A stretch of 64,000 nt of DNA from assembly GCF_900129225.1 (NCBI RefSeq), contig NZ_FQUG01000002.1:558001-622000 (forward strand), read 5' to 3'. A program made the translations under genes and the position numbers. Position 1 is the stretch's first letter. Each line of letters begins with the position of its first letter. The DNA comes from Schwartzia succinivorans DSM 10502 (GTDB lineage Bacteria > Bacillota > Negativicutes > Selenomonadales > Selenomonadaceae). The notes below the pieces were generated by a model that was not told where the DNA came from, did no database searches, and saw nothing but the letters and a program-made list of their open reading frames with translations. This document shows positions 54,139 through 63,406 of the stretch, in pieces.

Positions 54139-55077
54139 ATGTCAACATTAAAAGGGAAAGACCTGTTGTCGCTCCATGAACTTACCGTCGATGAGATGGA
54201 AGAAATTCTTGAGCTTGCGGCGGAGCTTAAAGCGATGCAGAAGGCCGGTGTTCAGCATCATCTGCTGGAAGGAAAAACACTTGGCATGATTTTTGAAAAA
54301 TCTTCTACACGTACCCGTGTCTCATTCGAGACAGGTATGTATCAGCTTGGAGGACAGGCACTGTTCCTGTCGAACCGCGATTTGCAGATAGGACGCGGAG
54401 AGCCGATAGAAGATACGGCGCGCGTGCTTTCAAGATATCTCGACGGCATCATGATCCGTACATTCGGGCATGATAAGCTTGTTGAATTTGCAAAATGGGC
54501 AGATGTGCCTGTTATCAACGCGCTGACAGACCTTTTGCATCCCTGCCAGGTGCTGGCGGACATGCTCACAATCCGTGAACATCTCGGAAAGAACCTCAAG
54601 GGGCTGAAGCTGGCATATATCGGTGACGGCAACAACATGACCAATTCACTCATGTATGGCTGTGCCAAAATGGGAATGAACTTTGCGGCAGCAACTCCCA
54701 AAGGCTATGAGCCGGATGCGGAGGTAGTGAAAAACGCAAAGGCAGACGCAAAAGCGACAGGCGCAAAGATTGTACTCACAAATGACGTAAAAGAAGCCGC
54801 AAAGGACGCGGATGTTCTTTATACTGATGTCTGGGTAAGCATGGGAGAAGAAGAGGAACGCGAAAAACGCCTAAAGGACCTGGCAGGCTACCAGATAAAC
54901 AAGGAGCTTCTCAAAAAGGCAGGAAAGCGTGCTGTCGTTATGCACTGTCTCCCTGCACATCGGGGAGAGGAAATTACTGCGGATGTATTTGAGGACAATG
55001 CAGATGTCATTTTCGACGAAGCAGAGAACCGTTTACATGCACAAAAAGCAGTATTAGCCTTGACTATGGGCGATTAA
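54139..55077 (+). CDS. argF: Ornithine carbamoyltransferase
   Basis: Makes citrulline from ornithine and carbamoyl phosphate. 312 residues. The carbamoyl-phosphate site is FEKSSTRTRVSFE, the ornithine region is DLLHPCQVLADMLT, and the catalytic Cys is in VMHCLPAHRGEEI. 53 bp before argG. Confidence 0.96.
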   Translation: MSTLKGKDLLSLHELTVDEMEEILELAAELKAMQKAGVQHHLLEGKTLGMIFEKSSTRTRVSFETGMYQLGGQALFLSNRDLQIGRGEPIEDTARVLSRYLDGIMIRTFGHDKLVEFAKWADVPVINALTDLLHPCQVLADMLTIREHLGKNLKGLKLAYIGDGNNMTNSLMYGCAKMGMNFAAATPKGYEPDAEVVKNAKADAKATGAKIVLTNDVKEAAKDADVLYTDVWVSMGEEEEREKRLKDLAGYQINKELLKKAGKRAVVMHCLPAHRGEEITADVFEDNADVIFDEAENRLHAQKAVLALTMGD

Positions 55078-55130
55078 ACGTATACATTAAATAAGTATTG
55101 TATTTCATATCATAAGGAGCGATTTACATT

Positions 55131-56357
55131 ATGGCAAACGAAAAGAAAGTAACAAAGGTAGCACTTGCATATTCCGGCGGTCTTGATACGTCCTGCATCA
55201 TTCCGTGGCTTAAAGAGAATTATGACGGATGCGAAGTCATCGCAGTCTGTGCGGATATCGGACAGGGTGATGAGCTCAATGTTGTTCATGACAAAGCTCT
55301 CGCATCGGGTGCATCCAAGGTATTCATTGCCGACCTTACAGAGGAATTCCTCACAGGCTATGTATGGCCGACACTTAAGGCTGGAGCTGTTTATGAGGGC
55401 AAATATCTTCTCGGTACATCCTTCGCACGTCCTGTAATCGCAAAGAAGCTTGTTGAAATTGCGAAGCAGGAAGGCTGCGACGCAATCGCACACGGCGCAA
55501 CGGGCAAAGGCAACGACCAGGTTCGTTTCGAGCTTTCCGTTAAAGCACTCGCTCCTCAGCTCAAAATCATTACACCGTGGCGTGAATGGAAAATCCGCTC
55601 CCGTGAGGAAGCTATCGAATACGCAAAACAGCACAACATTCCTATCGCAACTGCCAACAAAACATACAGCATGGACCGCAACATCTGGCATTTGAGCCAT
55701 GAAGGTTCTGATCTTGAGGATCCGTGGAATGCACCGAAGGACGACATGTTCCTCGTCACGAAGACACCGGAGCAGGCACCGGACAAAGACGAAATCATCG
55801 AAATTGATTTCGAGAAGGGTATTCCTGTTGCAGTAAACGGTAAGAAGATGAATGCTACAGAGCTTCTTACTACTCTGAATGAAATCGGCGCAAAGAACGG
55901 TATCGGTATCACGGATATCTGCGAAAACCGTCTTGTCGGTATGAAATCCCGTGGTGTTTACGAAAACCCGGGCGGAGCTATTCTCTACTATGCACACCGC
56001 GAGCTTGAGTATCTCTGCCTCGACCGCACGACACTTCACTATAAAGAACTCGTTGCTAATCAGTATGCAGAGCTCGTCTACAACGGTATGTGGTTCTCCC
56101 AGCTCCGTGAGGCCTTGGATGCATTCGTTGACAGCACGCAGCGCACAGTTACAGGTACGGTTAAACTGAAGCTCTACAAGGGTAATATTATCTCCGCAGG
56201 TGCTAAATCCGAATACTCCCTCTACAGCCATGATTTCGTAACCTTTGAAGAAGATGATGTATACAATCAGGCTGACGGTACTGGCTTCGTAAACCTTTTC
56301 GGTCTGCCGCTTAAGGTCCGTGCTCTCATGCAGGAAAAAACGGGGCTTCTGAAATGA
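55131..56357 (+). CDS. argG: Argininosuccinate synthase
   Basis: ATP-dependent joining of citrulline and aspartate. 408 residues. The P-loop-like [16 protein letters not shown], the [13 protein letters not shown] site, and [15 protein letters not shown] are typical. Start after AAGGAG at 55113 with an 11-nt gap. Its stop overlaps the argH start by four bases (ATGA). Confidence 0.96.
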   Translation: MANEKKVTKVALAYSGGLDTSCIIPWLKENYDGCEVIAVCADIGQGDELNVVHDKALASGASKVFIADLTEEFLTGYVWPTLKAGAVYEGKYLLGTSFARPVIAKKLVEIAKQEGCDAIAHGATGKGNDQVRFELSVKALAPQLKIITPWREWKIRSREEAIEYAKQHNIPIATANKTYSMDRNIWHLSHEGSDLEDPWNAPKDDMFLVTKTPEQAPDKDEIIEIDFEKGIPVAVNGKKMNATELLTTLNEIGAKNGIGITDICENRLVGMKSRGVYENPGGAILYYAHRELEYLCLDRTTLHYKELVANQYAELVYNGMWFSQLREALDAFVDSTQRTVTGTVKLKLYKGNIISAGAKSEYSLYSHDFVTFEEDDVYNQADGTGFVNLFGLPLKVRALMQEKTGLLK

Positions 56358-57781
56358 GTGAGAAGCTGTGGGGCGGACGTTTTACTAAAACGACCGACGA
56401 AATGATAAATGAGTTTCAGGCTTCCATCGGTTTTGATAAGCGAATGTATCACGAGGATATCGCTGGCTCCATAGCACATGCTTCAATGCTTGCCAAGTGC
56501 GGCATTATCAGTGAAGAGGACCGTGATAAAATCGTTGGCGGATTAAAGGATATTCTCGCACGTATAGAAAAGGGCGACTTTGAGTTTGATGTTGCCTTTG
56601 AGGATATCCATATGAACATCGAGAAGCGTCTTACAGATGCAATTGGTGAAGCAGGCGGCCGTCTGCATACGGCGCGTAGCAGAAACGACCAGGTCGCTCT
56701 CGACACTCACATGTATGTCCGCAGAGAAGCAGTCGAAGTTGAAAAGCTCATTCTTGATATGCAGAAGGCTCTCGTTGAGACTGCTGAAAAATACAGTGAT
56801 GTAATCATGCCGGGCTATACGCATCTGCAAAGGGCGCAGCCGATTCTTTTCGGACACCATCTTCTGGCATATTTCTCTATGTTCAGCCGCGACTTTGCAA
56901 GGTTCAACGGGGTGTATCAGCGTGCGGACATCATGCCTCTCGGTGCCGGCGCGCTTGCGGGAACCACCTTTCCGATTGACCGCCGTTTCGTAGCGGAGTT
57001 CTTGAATTTCGAGAATATCTATACGAACAGTCTTGATGCCGTCAGCGACCGTGACTACATCATGGAATTCCTTTCTGCAGCGTCAATGCTCATGGTACAT
57101 CTCTCCCGTCTCAGTGAGGAGACCATTCTGTGGTGTTCCCGCGAGTTCTCATTTGTAGAGCTTGATGACGCGCACTGCACAGGCTCATCAATGATGCCTC
57201 AGAAAAAGAATCCTGATGTGTCTGAGCTGGTACGCGGCAAAACAGGACGCGTTATAGGCCATCTCATGGCAATGCTTACGACGGTCAAAGGACTGCCGCT
57301 GGCGTATAACAAGGACCTGCAGGAGGATAAGGAAGGAATCTTCGATGCTATCGACACGGTCAAGTTCAGCCTTGCCGTATATGCCCGTATTCTGCGCGGC
57401 ATGAAGGTGAACCGCGACATTATGAAACGTGCGGTTGATGAAGATTTCTCCAATGCCACGGACCTTGCAGACTATCTTGCAAAAAAAGGAATGCCATTCC
57501 GACAGGCTCATGCTGTGTCGGGACAGGCTGTTCACTACTGCATAGAGCATCATAAATGGCTCGTTGACCTCACCATGGACGAATTCAAAGCACTTTCGCC
57601 AATGTTTGACGAGGACATAAAGGATGCAATTCTTCCGGAAACCTGCGTAAAGACGCGCAATTCTCTCGGAGGAACCTCTTATGAGCAGGTTGACCTTCAG
57701 ATTCGCGCGGCAAAGGGACTCATGGATACGGAAAGAAAAATTACCGAAGAACATGAGGACAAGCAGATTCAGGTAGACTAA
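56354..57781 (+). CDS. argH: Argininosuccinate lyase
   Basis: Splits argininosuccinate to arginine and fumarate. 475 residues. It has [14 protein letters not shown] at the start, [32 protein letters not shown], and the fumarase-superfamily signature [12 protein letters not shown] with the catalytic Ser. Last gene of argCJBDFGH; the fumarate made could enter the reductase encoded at 15-18 kb. A terminator follows. Confidence 0.96.
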   Translation: MSEKLWGGRFTKTTDEMINEFQASIGFDKRMYHEDIAGSIAHASMLAKCGIISEEDRDKIVGGLKDILARIEKGDFEFDVAFEDIHMNIEKRLTDAIGEAGGRLHTARSRNDQVALDTHMYVRREAVEVEKLILDMQKALVETAEKYSDVIMPGYTHLQRAQPILFGHHLLAYFSMFSRDFARFNGVYQRADIMPLGAGALAGTTFPIDRRFVAEFLNFENIYTNSLDAVSDRDYIMEFLSAASMLMVHLSRLSEETILWCSREFSFVELDDAHCTGSSMMPQKKNPDVSELVRGKTGRVIGHLMAMLTTVKGLPLAYNKDLQEDKEGIFDAIDTVKFSLAVYARILRGMKVNRDIMKRAVDEDFSNATDLADYLAKKGMPFRQAHAVSGQAVHYCIEHHKWLVDLTMDEFKALSPMFDEDIKDAILPETCVKTRNSLGGTSYEQVDLQIRAAKGLMDTERKITEEHEDKQIQVD

Positions 57782-57786
57782 AAAAC

Positions 57787-57830
57787 AGACTGCGGAAAAG
57801 CATATTTGCTGTTTTTCTGCAGTCTTTTTT
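57787..57830 (+). terminator. Intrinsic terminator after argH
   Basis: AGACTGC (57787-57793) pairs with GCAGTCT (57819-57825), extended inside by GAAAA/TTTTC pairing, then TTTTT. Confidence 0.85.
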
Positions 57831-57908
57831 ATGCAAAAATTCGGTCCTGCCCGTGAAAAAATCTATGTATCTGTGATACAATGGAAAGCGGAAAGGGGAT
57901 ACTGAGGC

Positions 57909-58103
57909 ATGAAACTTCTTAAGACAATAAAACCGTTGGACTGGCTGATTATGGTCGTAGCGGTGTTGGTTTTAGTTCAGATGAATTTTTCTCATCTGAT
58001 GGTAGAGGATGTACTCTATCTTACCGCCATCATCATGTGGAGCGGCGGTCTTTTGGTGAGGCTGTATCTGCAGTCAAGAAAACTTAACAGCGACAAGAGC
58101 TGA
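57909..58103 (+). CDS. Small membrane protein, 64 residues
   Basis: Not recognised. Two hydrophobic segments (about 11-27 and 36-54) with a positively charged C-terminal tail (LQSRKLNSDKS) suggest a small two-span membrane protein. GAAAGGGG precedes the ATG. It lies alone between the arg operon and the ComEC-like gene, flanked by terminators, so it is probably its own transcript. Confidence 0.7.
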   Translation: MKLLKTIKPLDWLIMVVAVLVLVQMNFSHLMVEDVLYLTAIIMWSGGLLVRLYLQSRKLNSDKS

Positions 58104-58108
58104 AAGAG

Positions 58109-58132
58109 ACGGCAGCATGAATGCCGTTTTTC
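58109..58132 (+). terminator. Terminator after the small membrane protein gene
   Basis: ACGGCA (58109-58114) pairs with TGCCGT (58122-58127), followed by TTTTC. Confidence 0.65.
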
Positions 58133-58153
58133 TGATATGACTAAATCGTTTTG

Positions 58154-58195
58154 TACTGCCGGGCAAGTAAGCTTTACGGCAGTATTTTTTTGTTT
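58154..58195 (+). terminator. Second terminator-like hairpin
   Basis: TACTGCCG (58154-58161) pairs with CGGCAGTA (58177-58184), followed by a run of seven T. Confidence 0.7.
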
Positions 58196-58360
58196 CCATA
58201 CGAATAAATTAATCACATAAAAAGGCACTTTTCGTCTTAGAATGATGCTGTCTTGAATAATTAAAACCGCGTGTGAATAGGCGTCAGGTTTGACATTGAA
58301 GCGTTAAATCTCTATACTTATACTCAGTATTGCCTTTATATATAAGAAAGGAAGATGCAG

Positions 58361-59299
58361 TTGAAACGAAATAAAATGTGCCTTTCACTGATGGCGCTTC
58401 TGATGACGTTTATGATGCTTGCCGCGGGATGCGGTGGCAAAGGCTCTGCCGGGAGCGGTTCATCCGCACAGGCGGCGGGCAAGGTCACTATAAAGATGCT
58501 GGACGTAGGGCAGGGCGATGCTGTGCTTATCCGTACTGCGGAGCAGACTGTGCTTATAGATACAAGTGATGTTGATGAAAAACAGAAGCTTCGCGATGCT
58601 CTGAAGAAAGAAAATGTAAAGGTTGTTGATAAGCTGATTATCACGCATCCGCATGCAGATCATATGGGCGGCGCGACTCTTGTGATGAATGAGTGCGAGG
58701 TAAAGGCTGTCTATGACAATGGACAGACCGCGACCACGAAGCTTTATCGTGATTATCTGAAGACGATTAAATCAAAGGGAATCGCATATAAGGCGCTTCG
58801 CGACGGAGACCGTCTTGATTTCGGCGGCGGCGTATCCTTTGAGGTTCTGAGCCCCACTGAGGATATGGTAAAAGAGGGCGGACACGATGAAAAGGGAAAG
58901 GTGAATCTGAATCTCAATTCTATTGTTGGACGTCTGGTATTCGGTGATTTTTCAATGATGTTCACGGGTGATGCGGAAGCACCGTCCGAACAGGGGATTA
59001 TGAAGCGCCATGCTCCGAAGGAGCTTAAGAGTACGCTTTTGAAGTCGGGTCACCATGGCAGCAAGACATCTTCAAGTGATAAGTTTTTGAAGGCGGTGCA
59101 GCCTGAGGCGGCACTGATTTCCTGCGGTAAGGGTAATGAGTATCATCATCCGCATCCTTCGACGCGGAAAAAGTACGCAAAACATAAGATAGATTTCTAT
59201 CGTACCGATGTGAACGGGATGATTACTGTTGAGTCAGACGGTCATTCTTATACTCTCAATGTTGAACGCGGTACAAAAAATGATGAGACAGGAAATTGA
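58361..59299 (+). CDS. ComEC/Rec2-like MBL-fold lipoprotein
   Basis: Stand-alone version of the nuclease-like MBL domain of ComEC, secreted as a lipoprotein. 312 residues. A signal peptide ends in the lipobox LAAGC, followed by a Gly/Ser linker. The MBL core has DVGQGDAVLI, THPHADHMGG, GDAEAPSEQ and SGHHGSKTSSS. No ComEC membrane channel is attached. The start is probably TTG 58361, because AAAGGA (58347-58352) is 8 nt before it and only 2 nt before the ATG at 58355. The DUF3006 gene follows, the usual partner of such proteins. Confidence 0.85.
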   Translation: MKRNKMCLSLMALLMTFMMLAAGCGGKGSAGSGSSAQAAGKVTIKMLDVGQGDAVLIRTAEQTVLIDTSDVDEKQKLRDALKKENVKVVDKLIITHPHADHMGGATLVMNECEVKAVYDNGQTATTKLYRDYLKTIKSKGIAYKALRDGDRLDFGGGVSFEVLSPTEDMVKEGGHDEKGKVNLNLNSIVGRLVFGDFSMMFTGDAEAPSEQGIMKRHAPKELKSTLLKSGHHGSKTSSSDKFLKAVQPEAALISCGKGNEYHHPHPSTRKKYAKHKIDFYRTDVNGMITVESDGHSYTLNVERGTKNDETGN

Positions 59300-59315
59300 T
59301 TGAAAGGAGATATTC

Positions 59316-59534
59316 ATGAAGGCAGTTATTGACCGTTTTGAGGAAGATAAAGCGGTATTGCTCGTAGGAGAGGACGAGGATGTAAAGGTTGTTTTTCCAA
59401 AGGAGTATTTGCCGAAGGAGGCAGAGGAGGGCGATTATCTTTCCGTGGATATTTCGATAGACACGGAAGCAACAGAGGCAGCCCGTGCCGAGGCAGAGGC
59501 TCTTTTGAAAGAGCTTAAGGGAGATAACGAATGA
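59316..59534 (+). CDS. DUF3006 domain protein
   Basis: 72-residue acidic protein, MKAVIDRFEEDKAVLLVGE onward, matching DUF3006. This family is often found next to ComEC-like MBL genes, as here (16 bp upstream). Its stop overlaps the amidase start by four bases (ATGA), so translation of the two is coupled. Function unknown; its small beta-barrel character suggests a binding protein. Confidence 0.85.
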   Translation: MKAVIDRFEEDKAVLLVGEDEDVKVVFPKEYLPKEAEEGDYLSVDISIDTEATEAARAEAEALLKELKGDNE

Positions 59535-60589
59535 GGGCTGCAGCTGTGTGCCGGTTCCTTTGGGTGCTTCTTCTCGGCATCTTTATGATGCCGGTGGGAG
59601 TGGAAGCGGCTCCGATGCATGAGATTGTATCGGTTTCTTCTTCTATTGTTGAGGAGGATGGAGCAACATTCCTTCGGACGGAAATAGGTCTTTCCAAGGG
59701 CGCTGCAGATTATACGGTAAAGACGGGGAGCATTCTTCATCCGAATCGTCTCTGTATTGAGATAGAGAATACGAAGGCAGGAGATGTGCCAAAGGAGATG
59801 CGGCTTGATGCGGCATATGCCAAGTCGGCGCGTATACGCGAGAAGGATAAAAATATTCAGGTGTTATTCTCGCTGGCAGGTCTTGCTGAGGATGAGGGAT
59901 TCCGTATCTCTACTTTAGAGGCTGACAAGAAGAATAAGAAGCCTTTCCGTATCGTTGTTGATATTTATGAGGCAGGTTACGTTCGGAGAGGGTATGTAGA
60001 CGGGCTCAAGGGGCATCATATTGTGGTTGATCCGGGTCACGGAGGTACAGACCAGGGAGCTTCAGGTCCTTCGGGGCTTCTGGAGAAGGATGTTACCTTG
60101 GCTGTGTCACTGAAGCTTCGTGATATTCTTGAGAATTCCGGGGCGTATGTGACGCTTACCCGTGAGGATGACCGTGATGTGTGGGGGCCGTCGGCGACAG
60201 ATGGTCAGGAGCTTCAGGCCCGCGCTGATGTGGGTGAGAATACTCCGGGGACTGAGGTTTTTTTGAGTGTACACTGCAACGCATTCAGTTCTTCGGCATC
60301 TCACGGAACAGAGACTTATTATTACTACGGAAAATCCTGGCAGGATGAGCTTTTGGCCCAGAATCTCCAGGAGGCCATGCTGGAGCATAATGGTCTGCAT
60401 GACCGTGGTGTTAAGTCTGCGAGGTTTTATGTTCTAAGGAATACATCTATGCCGGCTGCGCTGGTGGAGCTTGCTTTCATAACGAATTATGATGAGGAGG
60501 CTCTTTTGGGGGACGATGCGTTCCAGGAGGATATGGCTATGTCACTTGCTGAAGGTTTGGCAAATTATTTCGCGGTAAGCGGAAAGTGA
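59531..60589 (+). CDS. N-acetylmuramoyl-L-alanine amidase with AMIN domain
   Basis: Zinc enzyme that cuts the peptide from the glycan strand during cell-wall remodelling. 352 residues: signal peptide (about 1-26), AMIN-like beta domain (about 30-145, localisation to the wall), then Amidase_3. The amidase has the zinc motif DPGHGGTDQGA, the Glu in GLLEKDVTL, the His in FLSVHCNAF and the final Glu in ALVELAFITN. It overlaps the DUF3006 gene by four bases; the GerMN lipoprotein gene follows 19 bp on. Confidence 0.92.
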   Translation: MRAAAVCRFLWVLLLGIFMMPVGVEAAPMHEIVSVSSSIVEEDGATFLRTEIGLSKGAADYTVKTGSILHPNRLCIEIENTKAGDVPKEMRLDAAYAKSARIREKDKNIQVLFSLAGLAEDEGFRISTLEADKKNKKPFRIVVDIYEAGYVRRGYVDGLKGHHIVVDPGHGGTDQGASGPSGLLEKDVTLAVSLKLRDILENSGAYVTLTREDDRDVWGPSATDGQELQARADVGENTPGTEVFLSVHCNAFSSSASHGTETYYYYGKSWQDELLAQNLQEAMLEHNGLHDRGVKSARFYVLRNTSMPAALVELAFITNYDEEALLGDDAFQEDMAMSLAEGLANYFAVSGK

Positions 60590-60608
60590 GCAGAGGGGAT
60601 AAAGAGTT

Positions 60609-61172
60609 ATGCGAAATTTCGTTAAATGTCTTTTGGTCTGCATGATGGCGGCACTTATGCTGCTGACGGTTGGCTGCGATAAAGAGCAGGAAAAGAGCAA
60701 GGAGCAGCCGCAGCAAAAACAGGAGCAGCAGAAGAAGCCTGAACAGCCGCAGCAGAAGCCTGCTGATGAAAAGGTAACAGTCAAGCTGTATTATCCGACG
60801 GAGGACGCCGAGAAGCTTAAGTTTGTTGAGCTGAAGGTCCCCGCAAAGGATAAGTACAAGGCGTCCGTGGAGGCTTTGATTGCCGGTACGAAGCAGAGCG
60901 GTCTTACAGGGATTTTCCCGAAGGGCGTAAAGCTTCGCAGCGTAAAGGTGAAGGACGGTCTTGCTACTGTCGATTTTACAAAGGAGCTTACGACACGTTT
61001 TGTCGGGGGCTCGACGGGAGAAGAGATGCTTGTGGGTTCTCTCGTCAATACTTTGACTGAGTTTCCGGAGGTAACATCTGTATTGATTCTTGTTGAAGGA
61101 AAAGAGATTGATACGATTTCCGGGCATTTGGATACCAGCGTTCCTTTCAAGCGCATGGGCGAGCTATTGTGA
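60609..61172 (+). CDS. GerMN-domain lipoprotein
   Basis: 187 residues. Signal peptide with lipobox LTVGC, then a linker rich in Gln, Lys and Pro (about 25-55, with repeated EQPQQK-type units), then a GerMN domain (KVTVKLYYPTEDAEKLKFV, with AIVDFTKEL-like ATVDFTKEL and VLILVEGKEID). GerMN domains occur in GerM and in envelope lipoproteins of non-spore-formers. It lies after an amidase, so a wall-related role is likely (inference). Confidence 0.88.
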   Translation: MRNFVKCLLVCMMAALMLLTVGCDKEQEKSKEQPQQKQEQQKKPEQPQQKPADEKVTVKLYYPTEDAEKLKFVELKVPAKDKYKASVEALIAGTKQSGLTGIFPKGVKLRSVKVKDGLATVDFTKELTTRFVGGSTGEEMLVGSLVNTLTEFPEVTSVLILVEGKEIDTISGHLDTSVPFKRMGELL

Positions 61173-61179
61173 TGTTCTT

Positions 61180-61210
61180 CCCCCACCTTCAGCAGGTGGG
61201 GGTTATTTTG
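61180..61210 (+). terminator. Intrinsic terminator after the GerMN gene
   Basis: CCCCCACCT (61180-61188) pairs with AGGTGGGGG (61194-61202), followed by TTATTTTG. The T run is broken, so read-through into thiC is possible; thiC begins 23 bp on. Confidence 0.7.
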
Positions 61211-61232
61211 TATCAGATAAAGGAGAATTGGA

Positions 61233-62519
61233 ATGGCGACACAGATGGAGCATGCAAGAAATGGCATTATTACGGATGCAATGAGGGTTGTTGCGGAGGC
61301 TGAGCATCAGGACGCGGAATCTATACGCGAGCGTGTGGCGCGCGGTGTGATTGCAATTCCTGCCAATGTGAATCATAAGAATCTTCGTTTCGGAGGTGTT
61401 GGGGAAGGGCTTCGTGTGAAGGTAAATGCGAATATCGGCACGTCAAGTACTTTTCCTGATATTGAGCCGGAGCTTTTGAAGCTTGATGAGGCTGTGCGCT
61501 GCGGTGCGGATGCGGTGATGGACCTTTCGACAGGAAATCACATTGATGAATCGCGCCGCGCTATCATAGGACATTCTCCTGTTATGGTGGGGACTGTGCC
61601 TATATACGAGGCGACTGTGGAGGCAATAAAGAGGCATGGCGCTGTCGTGGATATGACGGTGGAGGATCTTTTGTCTACAATCGAGAAGCAGGCAAAGGAC
61701 GGTGCGGATTTTATGACGCTTCACTGCGGTCTTACCCGCAATGCAATCGAGCGTCTGCGCAAAGAAGGCCGTGTTATGGATGTGGTGAGCCGTGGCGGTT
61801 CTTTCCTCACGGGCTGGATGCTTCACAATGATAAGGAGAATCCTCTTTATGAGCATTATGATGAGCTTTTGGATATCTGCGCAAAATATGATGTAACCAT
61901 CAGCCTCGGCGATGGTCTTCGCCCGGGATGTCTTGCTGACGCGACTGACCAGGGACAGATATCGGAGCTTCTTAATCTTGGAGAGCTGACGCTTCGCGCA
62001 TGGGACAGAGGGGTTCAGGTAATGGTTGAGGGACCGGGACACATGCCGTTTGACCAGATTGCGGCTAACATGAAGCTTGAAAAACAGCTTTGCCACGGTG
62101 CTCCTTTCTATGTGCTTGGTCCTCTTGTGACGGATATTGCACCGGGTTATGACCATATTACAGCGGCAATCGGAGGAACGATGGCTGCAGTAAGCGGGGC
62201 TGATTTTCTCTGCTATGTGACACCTGCTGAGCATCTTGCACTTCCTACCATTGAGGATGTGCATGACGGTGTGATGGCATCACGTATAGCGGCTCATGCA
62301 GCGGATATAGTTAAAGGGATTCCGGGGGCAAAAGAACAGGATCTTGCCATGGGAAAAGCACGCAAGATTCTCGACTGGGAAGCTCAGATGAAGCTCGCAA
62401 TCGACCCGGAATATGCCAAAAAGAAACGCGGAGCGCGGAATCCCGAGGACGAGGGTGCATGCTCAATGTGCGGCGATTACTGTGCGGTCGAAATTGTAAA
62501 TCAGTATATGAAAAAGTAA
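61233..62519 (+). CDS. thiC: ThiC-family radical SAM enzyme (phosphomethylpyrimidine synthase or BzaF-like)
   Basis: 428 residues. The core signatures are MEHARNGIITDAM, IPANVNHKNLRF, ADAVMDLSTGNHID, ISLGDGLRPGCLADATD, VMVEGPGHMPFD and APFYVLGPLVTDIAPGYDH. The C-terminal CSMCGDYC holds the [4Fe-4S] cluster. ThiC makes HMP-P for thiamine from AIR; the close relative BzaF makes 5-hydroxybenzimidazole for cobamides from the same substrate. No TPP riboswitch or cobalamin riboswitch precedes it; only 60 bp separate it from the GerMN stop, most of it a terminator. No other thi or bza gene is in view. ThiC is the default call. Confidence 0.82.
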   Translation: MATQMEHARNGIITDAMRVVAEAEHQDAESIRERVARGVIAIPANVNHKNLRFGGVGEGLRVKVNANIGTSSTFPDIEPELLKLDEAVRCGADAVMDLSTGNHIDESRRAIIGHSPVMVGTVPIYEATVEAIKRHGAVVDMTVEDLLSTIEKQAKDGADFMTLHCGLTRNAIERLRKEGRVMDVVSRGGSFLTGWMLHNDKENPLYEHYDELLDICAKYDVTISLGDGLRPGCLADATDQGQISELLNLGELTLRAWDRGVQVMVEGPGHMPFDQIAANMKLEKQLCHGAPFYVLGPLVTDIAPGYDHITAAIGGTMAAVSGADFLCYVTPAEHLALPTIEDVHDGVMASRIAAHAADIVKGIPGAKEQDLAMGKARKILDWEAQMKLAIDPEYAKKKRGARNPEDEGACSMCGDYCAVEIVNQYMKK

Positions 62520-62616
62520 AAACAATTTTCTGAAAAAGAGGATTTTCCTTATTTGTGACGAATACTAAAACGGTAAAGCTTTTACAACAGTTTCTTTTCG
62601 AATGGAGGAAAATATT

Positions 62617-63000
62617 ATGGCAGCGATTCAGCGTATTCTTGTTCCTGTAGATGGTTCGGTAAGCAGTGCAAAGGCTGCGGAGGAAGCGATTTTTTACGCG
62701 GACAAATGTGGAGCAGAGCTTCATCTGCTTTATGTTGCGAGTGAGATTCAGAAGGATATTCCGAGCAGTATAATCTTTGATGAAATTTCGAAAAATGTAC
62801 CTGCAGGGGTGATAGTGCAGACTCATGAGACTGCGGGAAATATTGCGGACGAGATTCTTCGGACTGCTGATGATTTTGCGGTCAGCATGATTATTATGGG
62901 CAGCCGCGGACTTGGCATCTTCAAGGGAGCGCTTATCGGAAGCGTGAGCCAGCAGGTTGTGGAACGCTCAAAGGTCCCTGTCATGATTGTCAAAGCATAA
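62617..63000 (+). CDS. Universal stress protein (UspA family)
   Basis: 127 residues. A Rossmann-like fold with ILVPVDGSVSSAKAAEEAI at the start and the nucleotide-binding pattern MGSRGLGIFKGALIGSVSQQVV (G-2x-G-9x-GS) near the end, then VPVMIVKA. Start at ATG 62617 after GGAGG at 62605; the ATG at 62602 precedes the ribosome site. Likely ATP-binding. Single gene; role not determinable. Confidence 0.93.
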   Translation: MAAIQRILVPVDGSVSSAKAAEEAIFYADKCGAELHLLYVASEIQKDIPSSIIFDEISKNVPAGVIVQTHETAGNIADEILRTADDFAVSMIIMGSRGLGIFKGALIGSVSQQVVERSKVPVMIVKA

Positions 63001-63066
63001 ATGTTTACTGAATGAACACAAATATTCTTTCCATAGGTACGTGATGTAAAAATATTTCATAAATGC

Positions 63067-63095
63067 TTGCATTTTTTATGTAAGTGTGATATTGT
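63067..63095 (+). promoter_or_regulatory. Promoter of the T-box/leuA transcript
   Basis: TTGCAT at 63067-63072 and TATTGT at 63090-63095 with a 17-bp spacer, just before the T-box leader. Confidence 0.6.
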
Positions 63096-63099
63096 AACA

Positions 63100-63358
63100 A
63101 ACAATAGAAATGCAGAGATGTGGAATAGTACAGTCCGTGAAATGCAGAGAGAGCCGTTGGCCGGTGGAAAACGGAGAGGAAGCGGATTGGAACTCGCCAT
63201 GGAGCAGCCCGCTGATATGTAGGTGGGGACGGAGGCTGACCGTTACAGCAGCAGGATATGTCAGTATCCGTTAAAGTGCGTGCAGGGATGCACGAATAAG
63301 AGTGGTAACACGCAGGCCGGGCCTTCGTCTCTTGGTGAGAGGAGTCCGGCTTCTTTAT
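63100..63358 (+). promoter_or_regulatory. T-box leader (leucine) controlling leuA
   Basis: Canonical Stem I loop pattern GAGAGCCGTTGGCCGGTG near 63145, candidate specifier CTC (Leu) at 63193-63195 in GGAACTCGCC, a T-box variant AAGAGTGGTAACACGC ending at 63313, and a terminator hairpin GCCGGGCCTTCGTCTC/GAGAGGAGTCCGGC (63316-63350) then TTCTTTATTT. Leucine starvation should raise leuA expression. Confidence 0.88.
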
Positions 63359-63406
63359 TTGTTTTTGCGTAGATTTTGCTCAAACTTGACGACAGGGGGA
63401 TTTGAA

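Noticed and set aside
55110-56231. 373-codon minus-strand open frame over argG
   Set aside because: Antisense shadow of a highly conserved gene, product rich in Cys and Phe with no family match.
61203-61232. TPP riboswitch before thiC
   Set aside because: The space is about 30 bp after the terminator, far too short, and no CTGAGA-type element is seen.
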